The notes beneath the pieces are model-generated. The model had not been told where the DNA came from. It saw only the letters and a list, made by a program, of their open reading frames with translations, and made no database searches. The translations under genes were made by a program, and so were the position numbers. From Phytoseiulus persimilis (Eukaryota > Arthropoda > Arachnida > Mesostigmata > Phytoseiidae), in the NCBI GenBank assembly GCA_037576195.1, contig CM075101.1, forward strand, positions 5,270,001 through 5,334,000: 64,000 nt of DNA. The letters are read 5' to 3'. Numbering within the stretch: the stretch's first letter is position 1; each line of letters opens with the position of its first letter. Positions 27,479 through 38,284 of the stretch are shown one piece after another.

Positions 27479-28581
27479 CTGAAGCCTGAACCTCACTCCA
27501 TTCGCTCAGAGTTTCAACGAAGTATCGAAATATGCGCCTCGATTCTCATTCGTCGTCGGGAAAAAAACATTCCGGAACCTCTCGGAAATCGCCGGAATGA
27601 TGGCCTCTGGGACCCAGCGGAGAATAATTCTGGTCGGTGCACTCCTCCTCCGAAAATCGCTGATGAACTTCGATGTTTTTCTCTTTTCCCCCGTGCACAC
27701 GAAACGGGAGAACTCAATGTATCTCGATACCCTGGAGATCCAATGTTCATTTTGTGTGAAGACGACAGAGCGAGACTCTTGCTACACACTCCGCGAAACA
27801 CTCCTGGAGGCATCCCGAAAGAACCCCGGAGTTCACCCGGGTCAGACAAATCCTCGCCGTCTTTGCCGTGCTCTGCCCGTTCTGAGCTTGAATGCAGCCG
27901 CCATCCGAGTTTTTGCGGAGCGACTGCCCTCTGTCTGTATATAAGTGTAATTCCTCGAAAGGCATGTCCTGGTTCGCTCATCTGTCGGTTTCCCATCCTG
28001 AGCCGTGAGCGTTCCACGATTCCCGGTCAACGGCGCTTTTCAGGTTCTTTAGTTCTTCATCTGTATTCGAACTTGAACTCATCACGTACCCTTGTGCGCT
28101 GAGATCAAAAACACTTCCTCAAGCAAACTCCGTCCGAATCGCACGTCATGGAGTTAGAGAAATTGCTTTGTAATCGACGTTGTTGGCAGAGAACGAGAAA
28201 TTCACGATGGGTTCGAGTCCGACATCCGCCAATTGCGGGAAGTACTTTCGAACGCGTTTCGAGTGTTCGTGAAATTCCTGATGATTCGAGTAATAGTATA
28301 CTTCCCGCGCTTGATAGAACGATTCAGAATGGCTCAAAGTCCATGGTCAATGCACCATCATTACGCCTTAGCGGAACTTTATTCGTCAGTACCATCATAA
28401 ATAGATCAGCGGAAACTCGGAATCGATCAAATCCTTGGTCACAGCGTGGGGAGAGTCCCGACTTGGAAAATTTCGCCGCTCGTCAGGGCAGCTTCCGACC
28501 ATCAACGAGAGATTCATCTGATGGGCCTCATGGAGCTAGCAGCCCTCTCCGAGTCTTGATCTCAGATACGAATCTCCGAAA

Positions 28582-30369
28582 ATGCGAGCCGAACCCCCTG
28601 GAGACGTTTCGGCAATGGCAGCGCTCATTACTCTCTACAGTGTAAAGTTCCGAGTCGAACTACTATTTTATGGAGCTCGCTCCGGCAGTGTGAAGGACTT
28701 GACCGGATTGGTGAACATAAGTTACATGACGATGACCAACGCTACCGAACTGTTCGAACATGTTTCAAAGAGTTTCGCGGTGAGAAAGAAGATTCTAGTG
28801 GTCCTCCAGAGCCCAGAAAGTTTACTGATTCACCGAGAGCTCATACACAATTACACCAGCACCCTAGGACTGAGTCGGTGGCTTGTACCAGAAAACAGAA
28901 CGGATTCTACGAGGATCAGGCAACTGTACCCGAGGTTTTTCCTGTGTGTGACGACTTTCCTAAGAGGGAATATCGCAGATGTTCCAGCTGACTTTGTGAG
29001 CTGCGACTCCAGGAAGGAAATCCATGCGGAGTCCGAGAAAGCGCCCGAGGATTTCCGTCTCGATAACTTCGCAGCCATTTGTGTCGTCGAATGCGTCGCC
29101 GAGGACATCGACAGCTACCTCGGTATTGTGACGAAATTTTTGAATATTTCGTCGTGGAGCGTCGGCTCTCTGCCCCGGAAGAACTACAAAGAAGAAACAT
29201 TTAGAATGCTCAACCAACGCAGAGCGCTGATTTGCCTTCAATTGTATGCCATCAGCAGTCAACGTTATTCTACTGTTCACATGAGCTATCCTAACACTTT
29301 CGGTGGCTACCGGTTCATTTCTTGGCGACAGCGTTTCGACAGTTTGGGGAGCGAGGGTTTGACGGAAGTTTTTGATTCATGGGTTTGGCTCTCGCTCTCC
29401 GTTCTAGCCGTCGGACAAACTCTACTTTCCGCCGGCTTGTTCGTGCGAGATTTTTCATACGCGTTAGTGTCGGTTTCGTCGTGCTTCCTAGGCCAGCCCT
29501 TGAAACTTTTCCGACCCTCGAGATCTTGGTCGATCAACATCTATTGCCTCCATATCGGAACCTTCTTTCTATGTTTGGTTTTCAAGAACAAACTCACTTC
29601 GTGCCTGAACATATCCATCTGGCTCACTCTGGATGATTCCGAAGACTTGCGCTACCTCTCTCGCCATAAAATGATCAAACGCGTTTGCATTGGTGTTACC
29701 GACCATGTGAACAGTTTGATCAGTGTGCGCTCCCCCGACCCCAACCTCCGCTACTTGGGGCATGAGAAGAGATGGAACCGCGTCATTAATGGAGAGTCCG
29801 CGCCAGATTGCTTGAACTATGTCAGAGGAAACAAGGGGCACGCCACGTTGCTGTACAGCACCCTTGTTCTATTGAACACCACATTCGACCGAACAAATCT
29901 CCATCTTGGAAGAAGGACGATTAGCCCCGTCTCGGCGGGTTTCCCGCAGGCGCCGTGGTTGCCTTTCGAACGCGATTTGCGCGTTCTGAACATGCACCTA
30001 TTCGAAACTGTCATTCCTCTCGTCAGCAACTACACAGCTTTCGTCAAAAGACGTTTCCAGGCATTTGAACCTTCCCAAGAGGGCCCCAAGGCAGTAACTC
30101 TACAGCATCTGGACATCGCGTTCTTTCCGCTCCTTGTTGGATTGCTCGTCGCCGCATCTGCGACTTTGTGGTCGTTGAGGGCCAAAATGAGCCGAAGGAG
30201 AACCGTTCTGCAGCCCGAAGTTCCAACGAGGACCTCTGCCCGTCACCGAAAGATAATCGCTCGCCGGCGTTCCTTATGGATGAAGATACCGGCGCTGCCG
30301 AACTCGGTCGTGATCAATCCAGGGATGGATCTGGAACACTCCCATAGTGGAGTTCATCGTCTGAACTAG
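28582..30369 (+). CDS. Divergent ionotropic-receptor-like protein (intronless)
   Basis: One uninterrupted 595-codon frame, no introns. Topology fits a variant ionotropic glutamate receptor (chemosensory IR): an extracellular S1-like half (1-260, several N-x-S/T sites), TM1 about 265-288 (WVWLSLSVLAVGQTLL), a short pore-loop-like hydrophobic stretch about 290-306, TM3 about 318-342 (YCLHIGTFFLCLVFKNKLTS), an S2-like half with DDSEDLRYLS, TM4 about 508-532 (DIAFFPLLVGLLVAASATLW) and a short basic tail. The TM1-pore-TM3 / long loop / TM4 spacing is characteristic of the family; pairwise similarity to canonical members must be low. Met12 at 28615 is an alternative start, and an N-terminal signal peptide is not evident. 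Probably a chemoreceptor subunit in the plasma membrane. No close relationship to the two minus-strand paralogues downstream was seen by eye. Confidence 0.72.
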   Translation: MRAEPPGDVSAMAALITLYSVKFRVELLFYGARSGSVKDLTGLVNISYMTMTNATELFEHVSKSFAVRKKILVVLQSPESLLIHRELIHNYTSTLGLSRWLVPENRTDSTRIRQLYPRFFLCVTTFLRGNIADVPADFVSCDSRKEIHAESEKAPEDFRLDNFAAICVVECVAEDIDSYLGIVTKFLNISSWSVGSLPRKNYKEETFRMLNQRRALICLQLYAISSQRYSTVHMSYPNTFGGYRFISWRQRFDSLGSEGLTEVFDSWVWLSLSVLAVGQTLLSAGLFVRDFSYALVSVSSCFLGQPLKLFRPSRSWSINIYCLHIGTFFLCLVFKNKLTSCLNISIWLTLDDSEDLRYLSRHKMIKRVCIGVTDHVNSLISVRSPDPNLRYLGHEKRWNRVINGESAPDCLNYVRGNKGHATLLYSTLVLLNTTFDRTNLHLGRRTISPVSAGFPQAPWLPFERDLRVLNMHLFETVIPLVSNYTAFVKRRFQAFEPSQEGPKAVTLQHLDIAFFPLLVGLLVAASATLWSLRAKMSRRRTVLQPEVPTRTSARHRKIIARRRSLWMKIPALPNSVVINPGMDLEHSHSGVHRLN

Positions 30370-30449
30370 GTGACTTAAGGGATAAGGATTAACCAGATTG
30401 AGCAATGCACGCGATAGGAGAAATTGAAGAACCCGCTCAGCGGCGTGCC

Positions 30450-30520
30450 TAGCCCTTGACTAGCGTCAGTGCCAGTAGCGTAGCGAGAGGGGGGGCGTCC
30501 CCCCCCCCCCTGTGGAGTCA
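30450..30520 (+). mobile_element. Transposon end with G/C homopolymer runs
   Basis: CAGCGGCGTGCCTAG, then CAGTAGCGTAGCGAG followed by seven G and a long C-run. GGCGTAGC or GGCGTATC followed by G-runs recurs as a DNA-transposon terminus in arthropod genomes and at 41971 in this window. Only the terminal sequence is seen. Confidence 0.4.
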
Positions 30521-31879
30521 TGGAGAGAATTCACGGAACGTAGAAGTTCTTCAAAAAAACAAGCTACCCCAAAATCCCGCAGTCAACGATTCAATTTTCA
30601 ATTTCTTTCAATTTTTTCTCGAAAACCACACCAGATGCGATCGCTTTCTGCCGAGTCTGAGCGCGCTCTACAGAGCACCGAACTATGCATGCTCGGCATT
30701 AATTCTTGAAGTCCGTGGTGTTGTGAACATCCACCTGAGAAGAGCTCATCGAGGAGAGCAGCAACATTCAAGATGCCTAAAAGCAGTGAGAACCTCATCC
30801 CCGGCGGGTATGTTCGTGACACAAAGTTGAATATGGAAGGAGCAAGCCCAAATCGTAGTGACCTGGCTCGTCATCATCCATCCGAATCCCAACTCCTGCG
30901 CTCTCACGGGCGGACAATCGCAGAATCGAGCGAACGCACTCGACGGTCTGGGGCTGATGGCATTGAGCAGCTTCTGGAGTCTTTTCTCATTCTCCACTTC
31001 GGAAGAACTCACGAAGGGTAGACCCTATGATTCACACAAGGAGCTGTGAGTGCAAACAGAAGGCCCGCCCAGGGATTCGTCGAGTCTCGACGGTGTCGTC
31101 GTGGAGAACCGCTTCCGCTTGCGTTTCCCAGCCTCCTTACCCAGCGCGGCCTCTTAAAGCACTAGGATTTCGGTGGGAATACCGGCGTCAAAACTCCGAG
31201 TTAGAAAAATGCTCGACTTTTGAGTCAGTTTTTGGGAAGCGTTCCGGAGGCGATTCCATGTCCCTGAACCAGTCCGCGGAGACTTTTGGAGGAGAATCGG
31301 GCATAGATATCGGGCTGGAATTTGATCTGCCACTTCACCCCTGGCTGACGATTCTTCCTGCCAGATTTGATGCTCGTTCTCCTGACGGTTCACCGGGGAA
31401 GCTGGAAACGGGTCACGACATTTCGGCACGAATGTTCTGGTCGCGGACATTCAGGCGTTCTGTCGAAACGGACGATTCGGCGCAGATCTAGATGGAGAAT
31501 TCATCAGTTATTCGCTTCACGTTAATTGCTCCGTCCCGAGACCGGCTTCAGAGGAGACGTTCCTCCTGTGATCGACTGTGCTTCAGGGCTTGCTCTCAAT
31601 GAATTCATCCGTGATATTGAGCTATGAATCATTCGAACCATAACTTGAACGCCATTGTCGTATCTGATATTTACTTCATTTCTGACAATGCATTATAATA
31701 CGGTTGCAATCGGAACATGGGTGGTTAGAAATTCGATGGCTGTCAGACGAGATCAGTTTCTTAGTCAGATCTTAATGTATTATCCTCCAATTCAGTTGTC
31801 ACGATGTGCTGAAACATTCCTCCCTCTCGAGGAGGTTGAACAGAACCCCCGGAAATATTCTGTCGTCGTTTCAAGGAAC
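30521..31879. other. No firm gene; weak CARD-like fragment on the minus strand
   Basis: The only coding-like hint is a minus-strand segment at about 31015-30900 with NEKRLQKLLNAISPRPSSAF followed by ARFCDC, which resembles helices 4-5 of a caspase-recruitment domain. It has no start, no stop and no flanking exons that I can support. Confidence 0.3.
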
Positions 31880-33805
31880 TCACAACAAATGAACTTTCCT
31901 GATAAAGTACCTCCTAGTTTCTGCTGCCTGTTGCGCATTCCTCCGCGCCGGTCGAACCAGATCCTTGTTCTTTTTTTGAATGGATTGCGAGAGGAGAGTC
32001 AGGGGAACGCGACCGGAACTCCCCACTGCGTGCAGTACGTTCTCGATAAGGAGAGTCGACAAGGCTGCTATCCAAGCCCACCGATAAATGAACGCTAGAT
32101 CTTGGAAAGTTTGCATGGACACGGCTCTGACGGTGATGGATTGTTTCTTGAGCTCGAAGAATAATATTCCGGAGTTGACTTTGAATCGATAGAGGAGATG
32201 CTGCTCAGCAGCCCTCCGTACTTCCTGCGATATGATGCGCTCGAGGAAACAGCCTTTGTTGAACAGGAAACCCTCGAAGATATTGTTTCCCAGGCTGGGG
32301 CACACACTCATGGCCTGGGAAACCTCCCGTTGCAATATAGCTGTCGTCAAAGCTACTGCTCCACCGAATATCATGCAAATCCGAGCTTGGCCAGTTATGC
32401 ACGCCTCCAAACAATCGTCTTCTATGCTTGAGCATAGTGCCCGCTCCTCTCTCACTCGTTTGATGAACTCCTCATTGCTGTCTGGCAAGAAATCCTCCAT
32501 AGTTTCAGAGACCAAGACCTTTGAGTCCGCGGAGGATAACGCTTCCAGGGCCTCCCTCGGCGTGTCGAATAAGCCTGAGAATGTCTCTCTTGACAGCATA
32601 GCCATGAGGACAGCCGAGAGAGCGGCGGATATCACGAGAGCGCACATGCCATGCAAGGTTGAAATGAACTTTGAGGCAGAACTCAGAGTTCTCGAGCGGG
32701 AGACGTCTGCGTGCGGGTAGATCGGACGGAGAATCATTGCCACAGCTCCCCTCAGGATCGCTGAGATTTTTAATCGTTTGCTCCGTCCAGATAAGAGCGA
32801 CGCTAGGGCGAGAGAAAAGCAAACATGGAAGAACACCAATGAGCTCCCAAATAAGCCGGCTAAGGAGCGTGTATCCGCGACCACTTTCGACGCAGCCGTC
32901 ACGTGGTCGATGTCGAGGATGGCACCGAAGTCCCCGTACAGGAGCCGGGTTCTTTCGAGGCTGACGTCTCCGTAAATCATGTGAAACTCCCTGCTCAGAA
33001 GCCTGGTGATGATTGACCCATTGCTGGAGCTGAAATCGCTGTTCGGGAACAAACCGTACGCTTCGGTCGCAGGGGTTTTTCTCTCTATCAGCCTGAAGTG
33101 GAACTTAGACGCAATATGTCGCACGAAGGCTCTTTCGAATCCTTCCTTGTCGCCAAAATTGTTTGCAATGTTCGACAGTCTCACTTTCTCTTTCTGTGGC
33201 AATCGTGAGTAGTGCAAGTCGTCGTATATCAACAAGTGCAAGCTCGCATTTTTTACTTCTGTGGTCAATTCTCCTCCTTCTTCGCCTCTGGTCCAGCCAC
33301 ACCGCGAGCACAGCGTTCGTGATTTGACCGCGAACCAGCTGAGAAAGCCGCGCGTCTTCCGTATCCTCTCGAAGTTCACGAAAGCGTTAGAATCATCACG
33401 TCGGGAAAGATTTCCTCCACTACGGGCGAAATCAAGGGAGAACGAATCGCAACACTCAAGGTCGTCTCTAGAGATGTTCAGTGACCTTGGGTCAGCGGGC
33501 ATCGACGACAACTGTAGGCGGCACATGATGTTTATCCATGGGAAACAGTAGGTGAGAAGTTTCCGATACTCAGCGGGCTCGTCACTTGAATTACCGCGAA
33601 CGAAAAAAATCGGAGCCACTGCTTTCATTGGCGCTCGCTCGCCGCATCTCGATACAAACGTGAAAGTTTTGTTGTGACCACATAAGTTTGTCCCGTCGAG
33701 TGCCACCTGGAGCCCGCCATCCGGCTGGGGGCTTCCGTTGTGGACAATGTAGAGATGGTTGATGCTCTTGAAATACGTTTCCAACAAGAAGCAGAAGCTC
33801 TCCAT
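31880..33805 (-). CDS. Divergent ionotropic-receptor-like protein, paralogue 1
   Basis: An uninterrupted minus-strand frame of 641 residues from the first in-frame ATG (33805, MESFCFLLETYF). The frame stays open, and similar to paralogue 2, for at least 54 more codons upstream to 33967 but has no ATG there, so an upstream start by splicing cannot be excluded. The ligand-binding S1 region is about 225-300 (FHFRLI..., REFHMIYGDV), followed by TM1 about 313-338, a pore-loop-like region 345-362, TM3 about 380-404 (ISTLHGMCALVISAALSAVL), an S2-like half with paired Cys, and TM4 about 570-593 (IYRWAWIAALSTLLIENV). This is the IR/iGluR layout without introns. It is a tandem paralogue of the gene at 39560-41407. 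Expected role: plasma-membrane chemosensory or related ligand-gated channel subunit; ligand unknown. Confidence 0.75.
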   Translation of the reverse strand: MESFCFLLETYFKSINHLYIVHNGSPQPDGGLQVALDGTNLCGHNKTFTFVSRCGERAPMKAVAPIFFVRGNSSDEPAEYRKLLTYCFPWINIMCRLQLSSMPADPRSLNISRDDLECCDSFSLDFARSGGNLSRRDDSNAFVNFERIRKTRGFLSWFAVKSRTLCSRCGWTRGEEGGELTTEVKNASLHLLIYDDLHYSRLPQKEKVRLSNIANNFGDKEGFERAFVRHIASKFHFRLIERKTPATEAYGLFPNSDFSSSNGSIITRLLSREFHMIYGDVSLERTRLLYGDFGAILDIDHVTAASKVVADTRSLAGLFGSSLVFFHVCFSLALASLLSGRSKRLKISAILRGAVAMILRPIYPHADVSRSRTLSSASKFISTLHGMCALVISAALSAVLMAMLSRETFSGLFDTPREALEALSSADSKVLVSETMEDFLPDSNEEFIKRVREERALCSSIEDDCLEACITGQARICMIFGGAVALTTAILQREVSQAMSVCPSLGNNIFEGFLFNKGCFLERIISQEVRRAAEQHLLYRFKVNSGILFFELKKQSITVRAVSMQTFQDLAFIYRWAWIAALSTLLIENVLHAVGSSGRVPLTLLSQSIQKKNKDLVRPARRNAQQAAETRRYFIRKVHLL

Positions 33806-34322
33806 CCTGCGAATCCGAAGAAATCCGATGCGGGACTGATAACACCAGTCAGCGAGGATGCGTTGCTCCGAGTCCCGACTCAACTTGCTCGGGAAGGCGC
33901 ACCCAGTCGACGTGTTATCGATGGTCTTCCAACTGCCGTGGTTGCTCCAATTAATTGCTGCGATCAATGCACAGACTGCTCGGATATGTTTGCAGCCAAA
34001 GTTTGATCAGAGGTTATGATTCAGCTCGAATCTTTCAAAGTGAATTCTTTATCATAAAGGCAAGCCCGCCATCGACTGATCACGACACACAAACTCATCA
34101 AGAGATACGCCCACGCCCGCGAGTGATGATCTCGGATTGAATAATAGATGCGACACGCCTTGTATTGAGATCTGGGGATACGCTCAATTTATGAACAAGG
34201 ACGTTACAAAGAGACAGAGAGGGACTCATAACGATGTGATAGCCTTGAGATGTCGCCGTCGATTCCAGGACATAAAGCCCGCGCACTCGATTTTCGTTGC
34301 CCCTTTCTGTCGCATCAGCTAG
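33806..34322. other. Upstream region of IR paralogue 1, homologous to that of paralogue 2
   Basis: Resembles 41408-41830 along most of its length (shared words include CAACTTGCTCGGGAAGGCGC, GGTCTTCCAACTGCCGTGGT and ATCGACTGATCACG), so the duplicated unit included the promoter side. The TATA box visible for paralogue 2 (41649) is not preserved at the matching place here, which reads TTTATCATAAAGG. Confidence 0.6.
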
Positions 34323-34450
34323 CCCAGTGGTTCTCAAGTGGTCGATATCGACCCCTGAGGGTCGACGGCCGTCTTTCAGCGGGGTCAATGGCCGGATACA
34401 GACTCATAGAGGTGATTCCGGAGTAGATCTGACCATCTATTCAGGGATCC
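34323..34450 (+). mobile_element. hAT-like end followed by one orphan 45-bp minisatellite unit
   Basis: CCCAGTGGTTCTCAAGTGG matches the hAT terminus at its first 13 bases. About 80 bp later comes AGAGGTGATTCCGGAGTAGA and TCTGACCATCTATTCAGGG, a single copy of the unit tandemly repeated at 18.9-19.4 kb. Confidence 0.5.
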
Positions 34451-34489
34451 CTCTTTCGCGAGGTCCAGGAAGCAAGATGCGTGATGAAG

Positions 34490-34590
34490 ACTGTACCACA
34501 ACCGCGGTTGATAACCGCAATATTTTCCGGTTATTGACCGCGATGAGCGCGTACAAATTGCGGTTGTAACCGCATTCAGCCGCAGCTTCG
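34490..34590. repeat. GCGGTT/AACCGC palindromic cluster 1
   Basis: Six or so copies of GCGGTT or AACCGC in both orientations within 100 bp, for example ACAACCGCGGTTGATAACCG. Similar clusters lie at 35520-35634, 37815-37895 and near 39005-39025. Confidence 0.55.
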
Positions 34591-35519
34591 CGATGCGTAT
34601 GTTTTTCTGAGGCAGCGCCTTGTATAATGAGCGTACTCGGGAGGACTGAGATCTGGGATAAGGCGGAAAGAATTGAGTAGCTTGTGGAAGTAGTGACATT
34701 TTGTTGTCCGCGTTTAACGGAGTTTGTTCACGCTTCCGAAATGAGCACTCAGCTAGCAATCATACCTGGAGATATCACACATCAGGTGCAGCCTATCCAT
34801 GTACCCATAAACAAGCCGTTCGGAGTCGGTAGCAATCACTCGGAGTCGGAGAAAACTAGACGCAGCTCGATAGAGGAGTCCGAGGATTCCCGATGAAAAG
34901 CTCGAGAATAAGGACGTCGAATTCACTTGAGTCGTCCCAACCCTACGAAGAAACCTTGCATTAGGCACTCTACGCTCGGTGAGATCGTTCAAAACTCGGC
35001 CCCGAAGCTTCATTTCGGATTTTGCAAAACTTCCTCAGCGGTTCGTGGGCGGCTGAATCCGGAGTTGCTGACTACATTCATCGGACGGGAGGCTCTACAA
35101 CATGAGATGGTCGCTCTTGGATTGGGATATTGTGTCAGGGATCTCCTGACTTGAAACGCTCAACCGATGTCCCCGGACCCATCTCATAAAGGTCGAGTTG
35201 TCACAAACGAGCTTTTTATGAGATGTGTTTTGAGACCCCGTTGTATTCGTTAATTGAAGAACTTTTTCTCAAAGAAAAGAGGAGAAGCTTCCTGGGAATC
35301 ATACAGAGTTTTCTCCCTCATGTGGAAACTGTCCCTCAAAAGACTGGGAAGGATTTCGAGGAGTGGTAGTATCTTACCTTCGTCACCAGCAATGGCTCGT
35401 TCCAGTATGATCTGGCGTGGAAACAATGGTATCAACTTCGGATCTATTCGGAATCACATCTCCGGGCACTTTGCTATATGCTCATGTGATATCGAAGTGA
35501 ATCCGATCTGATTCCAATG

Positions 35520-35634
35520 AAACCGCGTTTTTTGCGGTTATGACCGCGGTTTCCGTTCCTCATTTTGTCGTTTACCGCGATTGCGGTTACAGATTCGCGG
35601 TTATCGGTTACCCCGCGGTCATTCAAACTGCGGT
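35520..35634. repeat. GCGGTT/AACCGC palindromic cluster 2
   Basis: Dense cluster: GCGGTTATGACCGCGGTTTC, then TTGCGGTTACAG, CGCGGTTATCGGTTACCCCG and ACTGCGGTTACC. Immediately followed by the hairpin element at 35635. Confidence 0.55.
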
Positions 35635-35754
35635 TACCGTATTTCCTCTGATAACCGGGCATGCCCGCCTGTTTTTCGAACCCGCTCTGGATGCCTGCTC
35701 ATGAGAGCATGCCCAGTCAATAGAGCATGCCCAGTTATTTGAGGAAATACGGTA
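35635..35754. mobile_element. 120-bp hairpin MITE
   Basis: The left arm TACCGTATTTCCTCTGATAA..GGGCATGC pairs with the right arm GCATGCCC..TTATTTGAGGAAATACGGTA, about 30 bp with a few mismatches around a short loop. Size and full-length foldback are typical of a non-autonomous DNA-transposon relic. Target-site duplication not clear. Confidence 0.6.
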
Positions 35755-36049
35755 TTTGCAGAGCCTGGCCCCAACACAGTGGACAGGGAGTTGTAGACAC
35801 ACTAACAAACCTGGTGTCTCATAAGGGGGGGCTCGAATGGACAGAATCGGTGGAGCCCTTATTCGAACCGATGGGAACCATCCCACTTGAACCAGCCATT
35901 CAATCAACCAGCCATTGAGTCTTTGATATTTGAGCTGCGGGACAATCGGATCTTCGCAGTGATAATGGAGGGAAATTTGAATTCTCAGTGACCGGCATCC
36001 ATCCCGACTTTGTGAGTGTTGTACTGAGAAGTCGCAGCTTTTCGACGCA

Positions 36050-37500
36050 GGAAACCATTGAGAACTAGGAATACTATATAAATGGGAATAGGTGTATATA
36101 TTTTCACAGAGACGGAACTTGAGCCCAGCGAACAGAACCGGTGGTCAGCAGAAACAGGCAGCAGTTCGGAGAAAAGGGGAAGAGGGAGTCAGTCGAGGAT
36201 GAGAGAATACATAACGAAAGAAGCGGTCCCTGCGGGATAGAAGCCCTTACATTCTGAGTGTATATTGTACGACGGAAGTGTACGCGGGAGCGATTATGAA
36301 TATCCAGTCATAGTGAAAGATATTGTGCGAGCGGTGATGGTGTGATTGAGTGATAGACCGTGGGCCCCATAAGACGCTCTTAAACTAGCAGCAGTGGCGA
36401 AAAAGAACAGAAGTTTCAAAGGTGCGTTGAAAGGACAAGAGATGATAGCGATATCATGGAATACAGAGAACGCGATGGAAAAGGAAGAAGCAAGAACTCA
36501 GAGTGGTGATGGAAGGGATGCGAGTGCTGAATCAGCAGCCGCCAAACAACGACGAAGGAGCGGACTCGTCGATGCGGAAAAAAACGGAATGAACGGAGCG
36601 CCTCGTTGACACCTCAACTTCGCTAAGAACATTCTCAGACGCGTCGTCGTGCACAAAAAATCGCATGCCTCTTGCGTCGATAGCCCCTCCTCTTTCCCAT
36701 CCATCCTTCTGCTGCTATTCCCTGGTCTTCCGAATTTCACTCTCACTTCGTTCATTCACTAATCTCTTTCTAGTTACTTTGGAGGTAGAGGAGCCGCGAT
36801 GCTCAGCTGCGAGCGAGGAGAGATTGAAGCAAGCTCAAATACCTGAAGATTATTTTCAGACATTATTCAAGTCACTTGCACATCCTCTGGCACGAAGATT
36901 CCGTCGGAGCGGACACCTCGACTCCGCTAAGAACATTCTCAGGTGGGACCGTAGCTGTGGCGGAAGAGTGGTTTCAAGGTGTGATTTAGGCCCAGAGGAG
37001 AGGTAGATGTAGCGAGGAATACACAAAAAGCCTGCGACAAGTGAAGTTGGCTCTGCCGGCGAAGTGGTGGTATGAGGGTTGTCGCGGCGAGGTGGAGACT
37101 CTCGGAGAGTAGAAGAACAAATCGTAGAAGGGCTGATGATGGGAAGGAGTCACAGGAATTTGACGGAGCTGTACGTATAAGAATGTTCGAGAAACAATGG
37201 AAAGGGGATGCATAAGCAGAAGCCGGCACCGAGCATCGGGATTTAGGTAAGAAAATCAGACAGAGATGAGGATGACTTGCTACATCTGTTGAAGGGAGCG
37301 AGTGAACCACGCGGAGGGCTACCTGCTAGAGAAGCAGAAACAACGTCGGGTGCATCGCCAGGCGTGACTTGCTTTAGCTTCCAAGGAGTCGGTCACGCGA
37401 CGAGAGAATGTCGAAACATCAGACACGTAGAGGGAGATTGGCGATTCGAAGGAACCACAATTCGGAATGGACGAAGCCTTGAAAATACTGAGGGCAACGA
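36050..37500 (+). mobile_element. LTR-retrotransposon fossil (leader and Gag-like region)
   Basis: A TATA-containing leader (TATATAAA at about 36075) is followed by short Lys/Glu-rich and Gag-like reading pieces, including a region near 37360-37420 resembling a retroviral-type zinc knuckle. Polymerase-related sequence was not recognised and no matching pair of LTRs could be delimited. The element is old and clearly broken in several places; family not assignable. Confidence 0.3.
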
Positions 37501-37814
37501 ATTTTTCCCCAAACATGAGGGAGTACACGAAGTTGCATCTGAAAATTTGTCCAAATTGCATCTTCAGTGAGTACATCTCAGGGAAGAATGAGGATTGTGT
37601 GATGCGATACAACCAGTGCATCGACCCTTGGAGAAATGTTCTATTGATCACTTTGGGCCATTTCCGGAATCGCATGGACTCGGACGAATGTGCATGGTAT
37701 ATGGGGAAAACTCCTGTGTTCGACACTGCAGAGAGTAAACGATGATATTTTTCAGCCTGAATTGCGACAGACCCCGCCCAAACCCTTGCAGTGCCCAACG
37801 CGGGCCGGGAGTAG

Positions 37815-37895
37815 GCTTTGCAAGTAACCGCATTCTCAAATACTCGCGGTTACGGTAAACTGATAACAACAACCTCACTAGCGCGGTTATGACCG
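37815..37895. repeat. GCGGTT/AACCGC palindromic cluster 3
   Basis: AAGTAACCGCATTC, CTCGCGGTTACGG and GCGCGGTTATGACCGCAAG within 80 bp. A smaller remnant (TCGCGGTTAACAACCGC) is near 39005. Confidence 0.5.
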
Positions 37896-38284
37896 CAAGT
37901 CATTCAGAGAGTAATCTTGGGCATGGCTGGGATATTCTGCAATGAGTTTCATATTGATAACGTGTCGAACCAGATGATTCTATGGACAAAGAACTGACTA
38001 TTCACTTTCTCGCAAACCCACCCCATATCTTCGGCATCGATGGAGCCCCAGGGAATTTCATGATTTACGTTGAGAGACCATCAGCTTGTGAGAGGTACGG
38101 AACGATGCATGCAGACAACGATTGCGGCACATGGTAGGGGACTAGTTTTCTGTAACACAATTTCTTGCTTCAAAAGAGTCCGTTATGGAATGCTTTCCAC
38201 AAGAAGAATCTCTCATCGAGAGTGTTCGCTCTCGTCCTCGCACGGTTCTCCCCCGAACTGAAGTCTCTTTCGGGCTCTACGGGG

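Noticed and set aside
27368-28102. 244-codon plus-strand open frame
   Set aside because: Overlaps more protein-like segments on the minus strand and has low-quality composition; likely a shadow.
28148-28645. 165-codon plus-strand frame overlapping the start of the first receptor gene
   Set aside because: Different frame from the receptor, no motif; a shadow frame.
36600-36945. Repeated word CTAAGAACATTCTCAG at about 36622 and 36927
   Set aside because: Part of the LTR-element fossil; too short and isolated to be called an LTR pair or separate repeat.
37018-37310. Minus-strand frames opposite the LTR-element fossil
   Set aside because: Antisense of the Gag-like region; no independent support.
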